Shown here: positions 52,826-61,655 of the stretch, piece by piece
Numbering within the stretch: position 1 is the first letter of the stretch
Layout: each line of letters starts with the position of its first letter
Assembly: GCF_036227485.1 (NCBI RefSeq)
Contig: NZ_CP109479.1
Span: 6,138,001 to 6,202,000 of the forward strand
Direction: 5' to 3'
Source: Streptomyces sp. NBC_01451
GTDB taxonomy: Bacteria; Actinomycetota; Actinomycetes; Streptomycetales; Streptomycetaceae
DNA length: 64,000 nucleotides
Translations under genes and position numbers: made by a program
Notes under the pieces: generated by a model
Told to the model about the DNA's origin: nothing
Seen by the model: only the letters and a program-made list of their open reading frames with translations
Database searches by the model: none

Positions 52826-53057
52826 GCGTCTCACCTTACGGGCAGGTGGCGCGGGGCGAACCAGTGGTGCGGTGTGCTCGTTCGGGGGGTTGGGCACCCG
52901 GCGCCGGTGCGGGCCTCGCCGGGGGCTCCGCCCCCAGACCCCCATTCGCGCCGAACACGCTCGTCCTCGGTCGCCGGACGGGCCGGATGGTGTCGCCCGG
53001 GCTGGAGATGCCGGACGGGCCGGGGAACGTACCCCCGGCCCGTCCGGCACTCAGAAG

Positions 53058-54338
53058 CTACGCACCGCTCCGCTGCCCGGGCAGGCTCGCGCGGCTTCCG
53101 ACGTACGGATCCCGCGCGTGCTCCGCCGACAGGCCGACCGAGCTCGCCGTACGCCGGGCCTGGATCGGGACCGGGCTCTCCGGGTGCAGGGCGCGGTCGT
53201 GGCCGCCCTGGCCGTGGTGCCCGTGTCCCTGGCCCGCCGTGGTCGGCGTACCCATGCCTCCGCCGGGGCCGCCCTGCGCCCCGGGCAGCCCTCCGTCCGG
53301 CTCCTGCACCCGCTCACTCTGCGGCCTGCGCGCCCGGTACGCCGCGCGGTACGCGGCCGGGGACGAGCCCAGCTGGCGGCGGAAGTGGCCACGCAGAGCC
53401 ACCGGGGATCGGAAGCCGCAACGGCCCGCGACCTCGTCCACCGAGTAGTCCGACGTCTCCAGGAGACGCTGGGCCTGAAGGACACGCTGCGTGATCAGCC
53501 ACTGCAACGGAGCGCTTCCCGTGAGCGAGCGGAAGCGGCGGTCGAACGTACGACGGGACATGTACGCGCGTGCCGCCAGCGTCTCCACGTCGAACTGCTC
53601 GTGAAGATGCTCCAGCGCCCAGGCGACGACCTCGGCGAGCGGGTCGGCGCCGATCTCCTCGGGTAAAGACCGATCGAGATAGCGCTCCTGGCCGCCCGAC
53701 CGGCGCGGTGGGACCACCAGTCGGCGGGCCAGCGCACCGGCCGCCTCGTTGCCGTGGTCCGTCCGCACGATGTGCAGACACAGGTCGATGCCCGCCGCCG
53801 TGCCCGCGGACGTCAGTACGTCGCCGTCGTCCACGAAGAGTTCCCGTGGGTCGACATGGACGGACGGATAGCGCTTCGCCAGCGTCGGTGCGTACATCCA
53901 GTGTGTTGTCGCCGGGCGGCCGTCCAGCAGGCCCGCCGCCGCGAGGACGAACGCACCTGTGCACAGGCCGACGATCCGCGCACCCTCTTCGTGGGCCCGA
54001 CGCAGTGCGTCGAGCGCCTCCTCCGGTGGCGGCGCTGTGATCGAACGCCAGGCGGGCACGACGACGGTGCCTGCCCGCGCGATCGCCTCCAGGCCGTTCG
54101 GTGCGGTCAGTTCCAGCCCGCCGGTGGTCCGCAACGGACCCTCTTCGCCTCCGCACACCAACAGTCGGTAGCGCGGCACTCCGGCGTCCTGGCGGTCGAT
54201 CCCGAACACCGAAAGTGGTATGGAACTCTCGAAGATGGGGCCGCCGCTGAACAGCAGCACCGCGACGATCTCCTTGCGGCGTCGCCCGGAAAGTTTCCGG
54301 GCCGCGGCTTCCGGCGCGGCAGTGGAGTCGTGGCTCAT
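53058..54338 (-). CDS. adpA: Central developmental regulator AdpA
   Basis: 426 residues. N-terminal DJ-1/PfpI-like dimerisation domain (about 24-195, with GARIVGLCTGAFVLAAAGLLDG) followed by an AraC-type DNA-binding domain (about 240-335, DVETLAARAYMSRRTFDRRFRSLTG). Residue 225, between the domains, is encoded by TTA (53664-53666), the hallmark of bldA control. AdpA controls hundreds of genes for aerial growth and secondary metabolism. The C-terminal glycine/histidine-rich tail is species-variable. A long upstream region of about 400 bp suits complex control. Confidence 0.95.
   Translation of the reverse strand: MSHDSTAAPEAAARKLSGRRRKEIVAVLLFSGGPIFESSIPLSVFGIDRQDAGVPRYRLLVCGGEEGPLRTTGGLELTAPNGLEAIARAGTVVVPAWRSITAPPPEEALDALRRAHEEGARIVGLCTGAFVLAAAGLLDGRPATTHWMYAPTLAKRYPSVHVDPRELFVDDGDVLTSAGTAAGIDLCLHIVRTDHGNEAAGALARRLVVPPRRSGGQERYLDRSLPEEIGADPLAEVVAWALEHLHEQFDVETLAARAYMSRRTFDRRFRSLTGSAPLQWLITQRVLQAQRLLETSDYSVDEVAGRCGFRSPVALRGHFRRQLGSSPAAYRAAYRARRPQSERVQEPDGGLPGAQGGPGGGMGTPTTAGQGHGHHGQGGHDRALHPESPVPIQARRTASSVGLSAEHARDPYVGSRASLPGQRSGA
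53664..53666 (-). promoter_or_regulatory. In-frame TTA codon of adpA (bldA-dependent)
   Basis: TTA for Leu225 in RSLPEE, read only by the bldA tRNA. It sits in the interdomain linker as in other adpA genes. Confidence 0.95.
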
Positions 54339-54724
54339 ACTGCTAAGCCCCCCTCGGTGGTCGCGTCGCCCCTATCTTGTCGGGCTTGTCGCTCCAGCAC
54401 GTTTCCCCTCGGTCCTGCACGAGTCCCCCGCCGTAGACAGTCAAGATCGAATCTACTGTGTCCCATGATGCCGAGGTGACCAGTTGGTCACTCGACGGAT
54501 TGTCGACTTGGCAACTTGGCGTAAAGCATTCGATCACGAAGCGTTGCACTCGTGGGGCGCGCAGGGAAGTGCGCCTCGTCGCAGTGGCCAATCCGCGTAG
54601 GGTGCACGGGCCCGCCGGGACCCTTTCAGTGCAGGTGGAACAGGGGTTTGGGGGTTGTTCGGCCAAGGGGTGCACGGTAGCCGGAAGTTGGCTGAAAAGC
54701 ATCGGGCGCGTGCGCGAAAACAGG
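54339..54724. promoter_or_regulatory. adpA upstream region
   Basis: About 390 bp without a supported gene. It contains several TGGC-starting sequences (for example TGGCAACTTGGCGTAA near 54510) loosely like AdpA half-sites; none matches the consensus fully. It presumably holds the adpA promoter and its repressor sites. Confidence 0.5.
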
Positions 54725-55045
54725 TCAGTCGACCGGTGTAGTTCCGCCAGAGTGCCGGCCGCCGCGGTGGGCGCCGGAAACGGTCCCGGAATGGGCGCCG
54801 GAAGGGGTCCTGCCGTGCCGTCCCCGGGGCGGGGCGCTCTCCTCGGCCGGCATCCGGGCCGCGCCGCGCTCGGACTGCCGCAGCAGCACCCGGCACACCC
54901 CGGTCACGGCTGCCAGCCCAAGTGCCGTACCGGCCGCGCCGCCGAGCGAGGTGCCGTAGAGGACGAGCACCACGGGGACCAGGACGCAACTGAAGGCCGC
55001 CCAGCGGACGAGGTCGCTCGCGGAGTCCTGGCTCGGTGAGGTCAT
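54725..55045 (-). CDS. Small membrane protein upstream of adpA
   Basis: 106 residues. Two hydrophobic segments (AAFSCVLVPVVLVLYGTSLG and AAGTALGLAAVTGVCRVLL) and a basic glycine/serine/histidine-rich tail. Same direction as adpA but far upstream, so not coupled. Function unknown. The 55046-55403 stretch to the stress protein has no recognised feature. Confidence 0.7.
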   Translation of the reverse strand: MTSPSQDSASDLVRWAAFSCVLVPVVLVLYGTSLGGAAGTALGLAAVTGVCRVLLRQSERGAARMPAEESAPPRGRHGRTPSGAHSGTVSGAHRGGRHSGGTTPVD

Positions 55046-55403
55046 GGCTGCTCCCTGTGACGACTGGTCGACGACGGGTCACGGGGTTCAACGCGTGTTC
55101 GAGCGGTCGGTCACTGGCCAGGATGTCCGGAAGATGTGCGCGAGCGTGATCGGAGTAGGCGAGATGTAGGCGAACCCTGTGGAAACAGCCTGTACGTGGC
55201 AGCAACCATTGCGTTACGGGCACCCCCTCGTGCATGCTCCCTGGAACCCGTCCGGAGCACGTGCGGGCTATGGGCTACGGAGGAGTGTCGCCGTACCCTT
55301 GGGGGTATGGGGTTGGGAAGATGATTCCCGGACACAGCTCCGCCGCACTCCGTCGTCCCACATCACGTTGTCCCACCACGAGGATCAAAACGCCGAGAAT
55401 CCC

Positions 55404-55931
55404 ATGGCCGGTCACGAATTCCTGGAACCCGCGGACCGCAAGCGCCCCGTCGCCGATCACACGGCGGCCGAGCCCTTGGCGGCGGAAGAACCACGTCAGT
55501 CCTGCGACCCCGCGTTCAAGCACGGTGTCGTCGTGGGCTTCGACGGCTCGACGTCGAGTGAGCGCGCCCTCGCGTACGCCATCGGCATGGCCCACCGCTC
55601 CGGTTCGGGTCTGATCATCGTGCATGTGGCCAACCGGCTGCCCACCACGGTGTGGGCCGGCTGCGAGCCGCCCGTCTTCGTCGACGTGCCGGACCACAGA
55701 ACCGAGGTCCTCGGGCTCGAACTCGCGTGCGCGGACTACCTGGCCGAGGTGCCCTGGATCCTCGTCGAGCGCGGCGGCGACATCTGCCACGAACTCGAAG
55801 AGGTCGGGCGCGAGTACGAGGCCGACGCCATCGTCGTCGGCTCGACCCACGGCATCGTCGGGCGCATCTTCGGGTCGGTGGCCGGGCGGCTCGCGAAGCG
55901 CGCCCAGCGGCCTGTCGTTGTCATTCCGTAA
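55404..55931 (+). CDS. Universal stress protein (UspA family)
   Basis: 175 residues from ATG 55404. A single Usp domain follows a 35-residue leader: KHGVVVGFDGSTSSERALAYAIGMA at the start and the ATP-binding loop GSTHGIVGRIFGSVAGRLAKRAQRPVVVIP at the end. It binds ATP and helps in stress adaptation. The ribosome site is weak. A Usp-fold start further upstream is unlikely. Confidence 0.86.
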   Translation: MAGHEFLEPADRKRPVADHTAAEPLAAEEPRQSCDPAFKHGVVVGFDGSTSSERALAYAIGMAHRSGSGLIIVHVANRLPTTVWAGCEPPVFVDVPDHRTEVLGLELACADYLAEVPWILVERGGDICHELEEVGREYEADAIVVGSTHGIVGRIFGSVAGRLAKRAQRPVVVIP

Positions 55932-56101
55932 CTCCCCCTTCTCCTGCGTGAGATGAGCGGTGGGTACCGCCGATCTCCCTTGTGGCGTGCCTTTTTGCGT
56001 TGAGCAAACCTACTTGTGCGTAGAGGTGTTTGTGTCCTTGTGAAGGGCATATATCGGTCACCGCACAAGCTGTACGGGCACATGCACGAAGGGAGCCCGC
56101 C

Positions 56102-56671
56102 GTGGACAATGACGTCTCCGCGGGAAGCATCACCACGATCCTCGGCCATCTCGCGCTCGGACTCACCCTGTTGGCCTTCGGCCTCGGGCACACCGAGGTG
56201 ATCGACGGCGTGACGGCCGCGAGCGCGGTCCCACTCGCCACCTACGTCGGCGGCCTCGCCCTCTTCATCGCCGGGCTGCTGGCCTTCCGCGACCGGGACA
56301 CCTTCACCGGTACGGCCTTCGCCGCCCTGGGCGCGTTCTGGTTCACCTGGGGAGTCGGTGCCGACAGCCAGGTCTCGGCCAACGCGGCGGGGCTGTTCCT
56401 GCTGCTGTTCGCCCTCGTCGCGCTGAGTCTGACGCTGGGAGCGTCCGCGGCGGCTCCGCTCACGCGGGGTGCGTACGGCATGTTGTTCGTGGCGATGCTG
56501 CTGCTCGCCATCGCGCAGTTCGGGGACTCCGGGGGACTCGCCAAGGTGGGCGGATGGTTCGCCGCGGTGGGCGGCCTGGCCGCCTGGTACGCCGCGACGG
56601 CGGCACTGGCCCACTGGCCGACGGTTCTTCCACGACGTGCTGCCGGCCGGGGCGTGACGGCCACCGGTTAG
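56102..56671 (+). CDS. GPR1/FUN34/YaaH family acetate-type transporter
   Basis: 189 residues from GTG 56102 with GGGAG upstream. Six membrane helices with the small-residue-rich pattern of YaaH/SatP, including LATYVGGLALFIAGLLAF and GTAFAALGAFWFTWG. Family members move acetate or succinate across the inner membrane. Single gene; a terminator follows. Confidence 0.83.
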   Translation: MDNDVSAGSITTILGHLALGLTLLAFGLGHTEVIDGVTAASAVPLATYVGGLALFIAGLLAFRDRDTFTGTAFAALGAFWFTWGVGADSQVSANAAGLFLLLFALVALSLTLGASAAAPLTRGAYGMLFVAMLLLAIAQFGDSGGLAKVGGWFAAVGGLAAWYAATAALAHWPTVLPRRAAGRGVTATG

Positions 56672-56710
56672 CCGCGCAGGCTGGGGGTTTGGGCGATCCC
56701 CGGCGATATG

Positions 56711-56752
56711 AGCGGACCCCTCGTGTCTGGTGGCAACACGGGGGGTCCGCTT
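56711..56752. terminator. Terminator downstream of the YaaH-type gene
   Basis: Arms AGCGGACCCC (56711-56720) and GGGGTCCGCT with a further inner stem, followed by TTCTGTT. About 40 bases after the stop. Confidence 0.75.
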
Positions 56753-56781
56753 CTGTTCGTCGGCCTCTGCGGGGGCGTGGG

Positions 56782-56809
56782 GGCTGGTCGCGCAGTTCCC
56801 CGCGCCCCT
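56782..56809 (+). repeat. Dispersed GC-rich element
   Basis: GGCTGGTCGCGCAGTTCCCC followed by GCGCCCCT, identical in core to the 7945-7972 copy. It lies between the YaaH-type gene and glmS, both ending toward it. Confidence 0.7.
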
Positions 56810-56811
56810 GG

Positions 56812-56834
56812 CGGGCGCCCCTTCGGGGCGGCCC
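56812..56834 (-). terminator. Probable glmS terminator
   Basis: GC-rich stem GGGCGCCCC/GGGGCGGCC with a three-base loop, 14 bases beyond the glmS stop on the minus strand. No T-run. Confidence 0.5.
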
Positions 56835-56847
56835 TCCAGGAGGCCGG

Positions 56848-58665
56848 CTACTCCACCGTGACCGACTTCGCCAGGTTCCTCGGCTTGTCGATGTCCCGGC
56901 CCAGGGCCAACGCCGTGTGGTAGGCGAGGAGTTGGAGGGGGATGCCCATCAGGATCGGGTCCAGTTCGTCCTCGTTCTTCGGGACGACGATCGTCTCGTC
57001 GGCCTTCTCCTGTTCCTGGTGGGCCACCGCGAGGATGCGACCGCTGCGGGCCTTGATCTCCTCCAGGGCGGCGCGGTTCTTCTCCAGGAGGTCGTCGTTC
57101 GGGACGATCGCGACCGTGGGCAGCGCGGGCTCGATGAGGGCCAGCGGGCCGTGCTTCAACTCCGAGGCGGGGTAGGCCTCGGCGTGGATGTACGAGACCT
57201 CCTTCAGCTTCAGGGAGGCCTCGCGGGCCACCGGGTAGCCCCGGACGCGGCCGATGAAGAGCATCGAGCGGGCCTCGGCGTACTGCTCGGCCAGCTTCTT
57301 GATCTCCTCCTCCTGCTCCAGGATCTCGGCGATCTGCCCGGGCAGCCTGCGCAGGCCCTCGATGATCCGCTTGCCGTCCCGGACGGAGAGGTCGCGGGTG
57401 CGCCCGAGGTGCAGGGCCAACAGGGCGAAGGCGACGGTGGTGTTGGTGAAGCACTTCGTCGAGACGACGCAGACCTCGGGGCCGGCGTGCACGTACATGC
57501 CGCCGTCCGCCTCGCGGGCGATCGCCGAACCGACGACGTTCACGATGCCCAGCACCCGCGCGCCCTTGCGCTTCAGCTCCTGTACGGCGGCCAGCACGTC
57601 GTACGTCTCACCGGACTGGGAGACGGCCACGTACAGGGTGTCGGGGTCCACGACCGCGTTGCGGTAGCGGAACTCGGAGGCGGGCTCGGCGTCGGCGGGG
57701 ATGCGGGCCAGCTCCTCGATCATCTGGGCGCCGATCATGCCCGCGTGGTACGAGGTGCCGCAGCCGAGGATCTTCACGCGCCGCACGGCACGCGCCTCGC
57801 GGGCGTCCAGGTTGAGGCCGCCGAGGTGGACCGTGGAGAAGCGGTCGTCGATCCGGCCGCGCAGGACGCGGTCCACGGCGTCGGGCTGCTCGTGGATCTC
57901 CTTGTGCATGTACGTGTCGTGGCCGCCCATGTCGTACGAGGCGGCCTCCCACTCCACGGTGGTCGGCTCGGCCGTCGTACGCGTGCCCTCGGTGGTGTAC
58001 GTGCGGAAGTCGTCGGCCTTGAGGGTGGCCATCTCGCCGTCGTCCAGCGTCACTATCTGCCGCGTGTGGGCGACCAGCGCGGCGATGTCCGAGGCGACGA
58101 ACATCTCCTTCTCACCGATGCCGAGGACGACCGGCGAGCCGTTGCGGGCCGTCACGATCCGGTCGGGGAAGTCGGCGTGCATGACGGCGATGCCGTACGT
58201 GCCCTCGATCACGCGCAGCGCCTGGCGGACCTTCTCCTCCAGGGTGTCGGCCTGGGAGCGGGCGATGAGGTGGGTGAGGACCTCGGTGTCCGTCTCGGAG
58301 AGGAACTCGACTCCGTCGGCTTCGAGCTTCTTGCGCAGGTCGGAGGCGTTGTCGATGATCCCGTTGTGGACGACGGCGACCTTGTTGTCGGCCGACATGT
58401 GCGGGTGCGCGTTGTGGTCGGAGGGGGCGCCGTGCGTGGCCCAGCGGGTGTGGGCGATGCCCGTGGTGCCGGCGAAGCGCTTGGGGACCTTGGCCTCCAG
58501 GTCCCGGACCCGGCCCTTGGCCTTGACCATCTTCAGGCCCGCAGCCTTCGGCGAGGTCACGACGATGCCCGCCGAGTCGTAGCCGCGGTACTCCAGGCGC
58601 TGAAGGCCTTCGAGGAGCAGCGGCGCCACGTCACGCCTGCCGATGTATCCGACAATCCCGCACAT
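56848..58665 (-). CDS. glmS: Glutamine-fructose-6-phosphate aminotransferase GlmS
   Basis: 605 residues. Cys2 (MCGIVGYIG) is the glutamine amidotransferase nucleophile of the N-terminal domain. Two SIS domains follow (GCGTSYHAGMIGAQ; YVAVSQSGETYDV; FIGRVRGYPVAREASLKLKEVSYI). It makes glucosamine-6-phosphate, the entry point to peptidoglycan, and its product also signals through DasR. It begins 17 bases after the stop of the 85-residue gene, so they are co-transcribed. No glmS ribozyme was seen in the 17-base gap. Confidence 0.96.
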   Translation of the reverse strand: MCGIVGYIGRRDVAPLLLEGLQRLEYRGYDSAGIVVTSPKAAGLKMVKAKGRVRDLEAKVPKRFAGTTGIAHTRWATHGAPSDHNAHPHMSADNKVAVVHNGIIDNASDLRKKLEADGVEFLSETDTEVLTHLIARSQADTLEEKVRQALRVIEGTYGIAVMHADFPDRIVTARNGSPVVLGIGEKEMFVASDIAALVAHTRQIVTLDDGEMATLKADDFRTYTTEGTRTTAEPTTVEWEAASYDMGGHDTYMHKEIHEQPDAVDRVLRGRIDDRFSTVHLGGLNLDAREARAVRRVKILGCGTSYHAGMIGAQMIEELARIPADAEPASEFRYRNAVVDPDTLYVAVSQSGETYDVLAAVQELKRKGARVLGIVNVVGSAIAREADGGMYVHAGPEVCVVSTKCFTNTTVAFALLALHLGRTRDLSVRDGKRIIEGLRRLPGQIAEILEQEEEIKKLAEQYAEARSMLFIGRVRGYPVAREASLKLKEVSYIHAEAYPASELKHGPLALIEPALPTVAIVPNDDLLEKNRAALEEIKARSGRILAVAHQEQEKADETIVVPKNEDELDPILMGIPLQLLAYHTALALGRDIDKPRNLAKSVTVE

Positions 58666-58682
58666 ATATGAGTACCTGGTCC

Positions 58683-58940
58683 CTAGCCGTAGACGATGCG
58701 GCGCAGCTGCCGGAGGGTGAGCTCCGGCGGTGCGACCGCTCTGTATTTCAGGTCCGCCTCGATCCGGTCGAAGATCGTCGCGTTCACCAGGCCCTGGCCC
58801 TGGAGTTCGCGGTGGCGGCGACGGACATAATCCTCGGTTGTCTCGTCGAAGTAGGCGAGAACGTCCTGAATCACCCGCAGCGCCTCGCCCCGGGAGAGGG
58901 GTGTGGTACGCGTCAGGTGATCAACGAGTTCGTCGTGCAC
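58683..58940 (-). CDS. Small conserved hypothetical protein upstream of glmS
   Basis: 85 residues from GTG 58940 with AGGA upstream. Predicted all-helical, charged, and ending in LRQLRRIVYG. No cysteine, signal peptide or membrane segment. Proteins like this appear before glmS in other streptomycetes; role unknown. It is divergent from the phosphatase gene, across the 16-base palindrome. Confidence 0.72.
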   Translation of the reverse strand: MHDELVDHLTRTTPLSRGEALRVIQDVLAYFDETTEDYVRRRHRELQGQGLVNATIFDRIEADLKYRAVAPPELTLRQLRRIVYG

Positions 58941-58981
58941 CCGACGATCCTGAGGTAAAGCGCTGGCAATCGCAAGAATCC

Positions 58982-58997
58982 TGCCCGATATCGGGCA
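58982..58997. promoter_or_regulatory. 16-base perfect palindrome, candidate operator
   Basis: TGCCCGATATCGGGCA, an exact inverted repeat between the divergent 85-residue gene/glmS operon and the phosphatase gene, centred about 49 bases from the former start. Confidence 0.6.
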
Positions 58998-59089
58998 ACG
59001 GTCTGTTGAAACTCTTATGGGACCCTGTTCGGGGCCTGTTCACCCTGTGTCCTGCGTGGCGATGGCTGTCCACAGCACTGTTTTCAGCC

Positions 59090-60679
59090 ATGGACACTCC
59101 TCGCATGGGCGTACCCGAGCAGCTCGCAGAGCGCATGAGCATGGCCGAGCAGCACGAGTACCTTCGCGCCAAGTTCTCGCGGCGCACGATGATCAGAAGC
59201 GGTGCCGTCACCGTCGGCGCCGTCGCGGGCGGTGCGTTCGTGCCGGGCGCCGCCCAGGCCGCGACGCGGACCTCCGCACCGACGCGGCAGACGTACTCGC
59301 AGGCCGCGAAGGTCGACGGCGCGCTCGTCGCCCCCTTCGGCCGCCACCTCGCCTGGGGCAACGACCCCCGCACGGAGATCACCGTCTCCTGGCAGGTCCC
59401 GGTCGCGGTGAAGAAGCCCTTCATCCGGATCGGCGCCCATCCGTGGGACCTCTCGCGCAAGATCGAGGCCGAGGTCCGCACCCTCTACACCCCGGCCGGC
59501 GTCGGCGCCAGCGGCGACCACACCCAGTACTACCTGCACGCCAAGCTCACCCACCTGCGCCCGGGCCGGACGTACTACTACGGCGTCGGCCACGCCGGGT
59601 TCGACCCGGCCGAGGCGCACCTGCTGGGCACGCTCGGCACCTTCACCACCGCCCCCGACCACAAGAAGCCGTTCACCTTCACGGCCTTCGGCGACGAGGG
59701 CGTCAGCTATCACGCGCTGGCCAACAACAGCCTGCTCCTCGGCCAGAACCCGGCCTTCCACCTGCACGCCGGCGACATCGCGTACGGCGACCCGGCCGGA
59801 CAGGGCAAGACCTCCGACACCGGCTTCGACTCCCGCGTGTGGGACCAGTTCCTCGCGCAGACCGAGTCGGTCGCCAAGTCCGTCCCGTGGATGCCGGCCT
59901 ACGGCAACCACGACATGGAGGCCTGGTACTCGCCCAACGGCTACGGCGGTGAGGAAGCCCGCTGGAACCTCCCCGACAACGGCCCGGACAGGAAGAACCT
60001 CCCCGGCGTCTACTCCTTCGTCTACGGCAACACCGCGGTCATCTCGCTCGACGCCAACGACATCTCCTTCGAGATCCCGGCCAACCTGGGGCTCTCCGGC
60101 GGTACCCAGACCAAGTGGCTGGAGGCGCAGCTCAAGAAGTTCCGCGCCGCCAAGGACGTCGACTTCGTCGTGGTCTTCTTCCACCACTGCGCCTACTGCA
60201 CCTCCACCGCGCACGCCTCGGAGGGGGGCGTACGCCAGGAGTGGGTGCCGCTGTTCGAGAAGTACACGGTCGACCTGGTCATCAACGGCCACAACCACCA
60301 GTACGAGCGGACGGATGTCATCAAGGCGGGCGCGGTCGTCAAGAAGCTCCCGATCGGCGGGACTTCGTACCCCGAGACCGAGGGTGTCGTCTATGTGACG
60401 GCGGGCGCGGCCGGCCGCAGCCTGTACGCGTTCACCGCCCCGCTGTCCTACGAGGGCCACGAGAACGAGGTCGACTCCGTCGCCTCCTTCATCAACACCA
60501 AGGACGGCAAGGTCAACGAGACGGTCACCTGGTCGCGCGTGCGCTACCTCGACTACTCGTTCCTCCGCGTCGACGTCACCCCCGCCGCCAAGGGCCGCCT
60601 CGCCACCCTGACCGTGCGCGGCATCGCGGAGACCGGCGAGGAGGTCGACCGCTTCACGGTCGCGCGCCGCGTACGCTGA
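59090..60679 (+). CDS. Tat-exported purple-acid-type metallophosphatase
   Basis: 529 residues from ATG 59090; ATG 59105 is also possible. A twin-arginine leader (SRRTMIRSGAVTVGAVAGG, about 31-57) exports it folded. An N-terminal fibronectin-like purple acid phosphatase domain precedes the metallophosphoesterase domain: AFGDEG, GDIAYGD, GNHD, FFHHCAY and NGHNHQYER, all metal ligands present. It should release phosphate outside the cell. It may respond to phosphate; no PHO box was identified. A palindrome lies upstream. Confidence 0.87.
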   Translation: MDTPRMGVPEQLAERMSMAEQHEYLRAKFSRRTMIRSGAVTVGAVAGGAFVPGAAQAATRTSAPTRQTYSQAAKVDGALVAPFGRHLAWGNDPRTEITVSWQVPVAVKKPFIRIGAHPWDLSRKIEAEVRTLYTPAGVGASGDHTQYYLHAKLTHLRPGRTYYYGVGHAGFDPAEAHLLGTLGTFTTAPDHKKPFTFTAFGDEGVSYHALANNSLLLGQNPAFHLHAGDIAYGDPAGQGKTSDTGFDSRVWDQFLAQTESVAKSVPWMPAYGNHDMEAWYSPNGYGGEEARWNLPDNGPDRKNLPGVYSFVYGNTAVISLDANDISFEIPANLGLSGGTQTKWLEAQLKKFRAAKDVDFVVVFFHHCAYCTSTAHASEGGVRQEWVPLFEKYTVDLVINGHNHQYERTDVIKAGAVVKKLPIGGTSYPETEGVVYVTAGAAGRSLYAFTAPLSYEGHENEVDSVASFINTKDGKVNETVTWSRVRYLDYSFLRVDVTPAAKGRLATLTVRGIAETGEEVDRFTVARRVR

Positions 60680-60683
60680 GCGT

Positions 60684-60715
60684 GCTCGTATGCCCCGAAG
60701 GCAGGGCGTACGAGC
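60684..60715. terminator. Terminator between the phosphatase and DUF4429 genes
   Basis: Twelve-base stem (GCTCGTATGCCC/GGGCGTACGAGC with one G-U type mismatch) and eight-base loop, five bases after the phosphatase stop, between convergent genes. Confidence 0.82.
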
Positions 60716-60747
60716 AACACCGACAGGCGGTTCTCCGGCGCGTGTTC

Positions 60748-61632
60748 CTACATGCGCCTGAGGACCGCCTGTTTGGCGAGCGCGAACTCGTCGTCCGTGA
60801 GTACACCCGTCCGGTGCAGCTCACCGAGTTCGCGCAGGCGGCGGAGGTGGGCGTCGTGGTCGTGCTCGACCGTCCCGCCGTCGGGTGCGGGGAGTTCCTC
60901 CGGCCGCCGCGACGGTACGTCCGCCACGGGTGTCGCCGGATGCGGCAGGCGGGCCTGGACGGCCGCCGCCACCAACGCCATCAGCGGGTCCTTCTTGAAC
61001 CCCCACAGCTCCACGGAGTTGGGGTCGTACTTCGGCGGGGCCTTGGTCGGCGCGTGCCGCACACCGAAGCGCAGGTAGCCGTTCTCCAGGCCCACCGCCG
61101 GATGCCACTCCACGGCCGCGATGTCGCCGACGGCCAGGGAACGGGGGCCGGCGGCGGCCTTCGCGTCCTCCGTCTTCCAGTTCCACTCCAGCCGGACGTG
61201 CTCACCATCGAAGGTCGCGGTGCCGTCCCCGGCCGACACGGACAGCGGTATGGCGGGCCCGGGCAGCAGATACCGGTCCACGGCACCGGACGGCACCTCG
61301 TCGAGCAGCAGCGCGTTCCGGACCTCGTCCACGAGGTACTCGGCGACGCCGTACCGGTCCGACTCGACGTTCAGCTGATACGGGTCGTCGGTCTCCGCCA
61401 GCTTGCCGCCGGTCGCCTGGAGCAGCGGGTCGGCGCCGTCGCGCAGCCGGAGCCTGAGGCGCCCCGACTTTCTGCCCTGTTCGAAGGAGACACCGGCCAA
61501 CGCGTGCAGGGGGAGGGTGAGTTCGCCCAGTTCCCTGCGGAGCAGGCTGACGTTCCTGTCCCGCCCCGGGGTGAGCCGGAGGGCGTCACCGTCGAAGACC
61601 CATGTGCCGTCCTTCTGGATGATTTCCGCCAT
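60748..61632 (-). CDS. DUF4429 protein with C-terminal SHOCT motif
   Basis: 294 residues from ATG 61632. Two DUF4429-type PH-like beta domains (about 5-115 and 125-220; VFDGDALRLTP and ATFDGEHVRLEWNWKT), then a short linker and a SHOCT helix pair (HLRRLRELGELHRTGVLTDDEFALAKQAVLRRM). Function unknown; SHOCT segments often mediate oligomerisation. No clear Shine-Dalgarno precedes the ATG. It follows the lectin-fusion gene in the same direction (23-base gap). Confidence 0.82.
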   Translation of the reverse strand: MAEIIQKDGTWVFDGDALRLTPGRDRNVSLLRRELGELTLPLHALAGVSFEQGRKSGRLRLRLRDGADPLLQATGGKLAETDDPYQLNVESDRYGVAEYLVDEVRNALLLDEVPSGAVDRYLLPGPAIPLSVSAGDGTATFDGEHVRLEWNWKTEDAKAAAGPRSLAVGDIAAVEWHPAVGLENGYLRFGVRHAPTKAPPKYDPNSVELWGFKKDPLMALVAAAVQARLPHPATPVADVPSRRPEELPAPDGGTVEHDHDAHLRRLRELGELHRTGVLTDDEFALAKQAVLRRM

Positions 61633-61655
61633 GGGGAGATTCTGGCACCGGGCCG

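Noticed and set aside
54500..54540. AdpA self-binding sites upstream of adpA
   Set aside because: TGGC-starting matches exist but none fits the full consensus, so no site is called.
55735..57454. Long minus-strand frame through the stress protein and transporter genes into glmS
   Set aside because: It is out of frame with glmS and antisense to two clear genes.
58666..58682. Possible glmS riboswitch/ribozyme
   Set aside because: Only 17 bases separate glmS from the previous gene, and no ribozyme core is seen; such ribozymes are a Firmicute feature.
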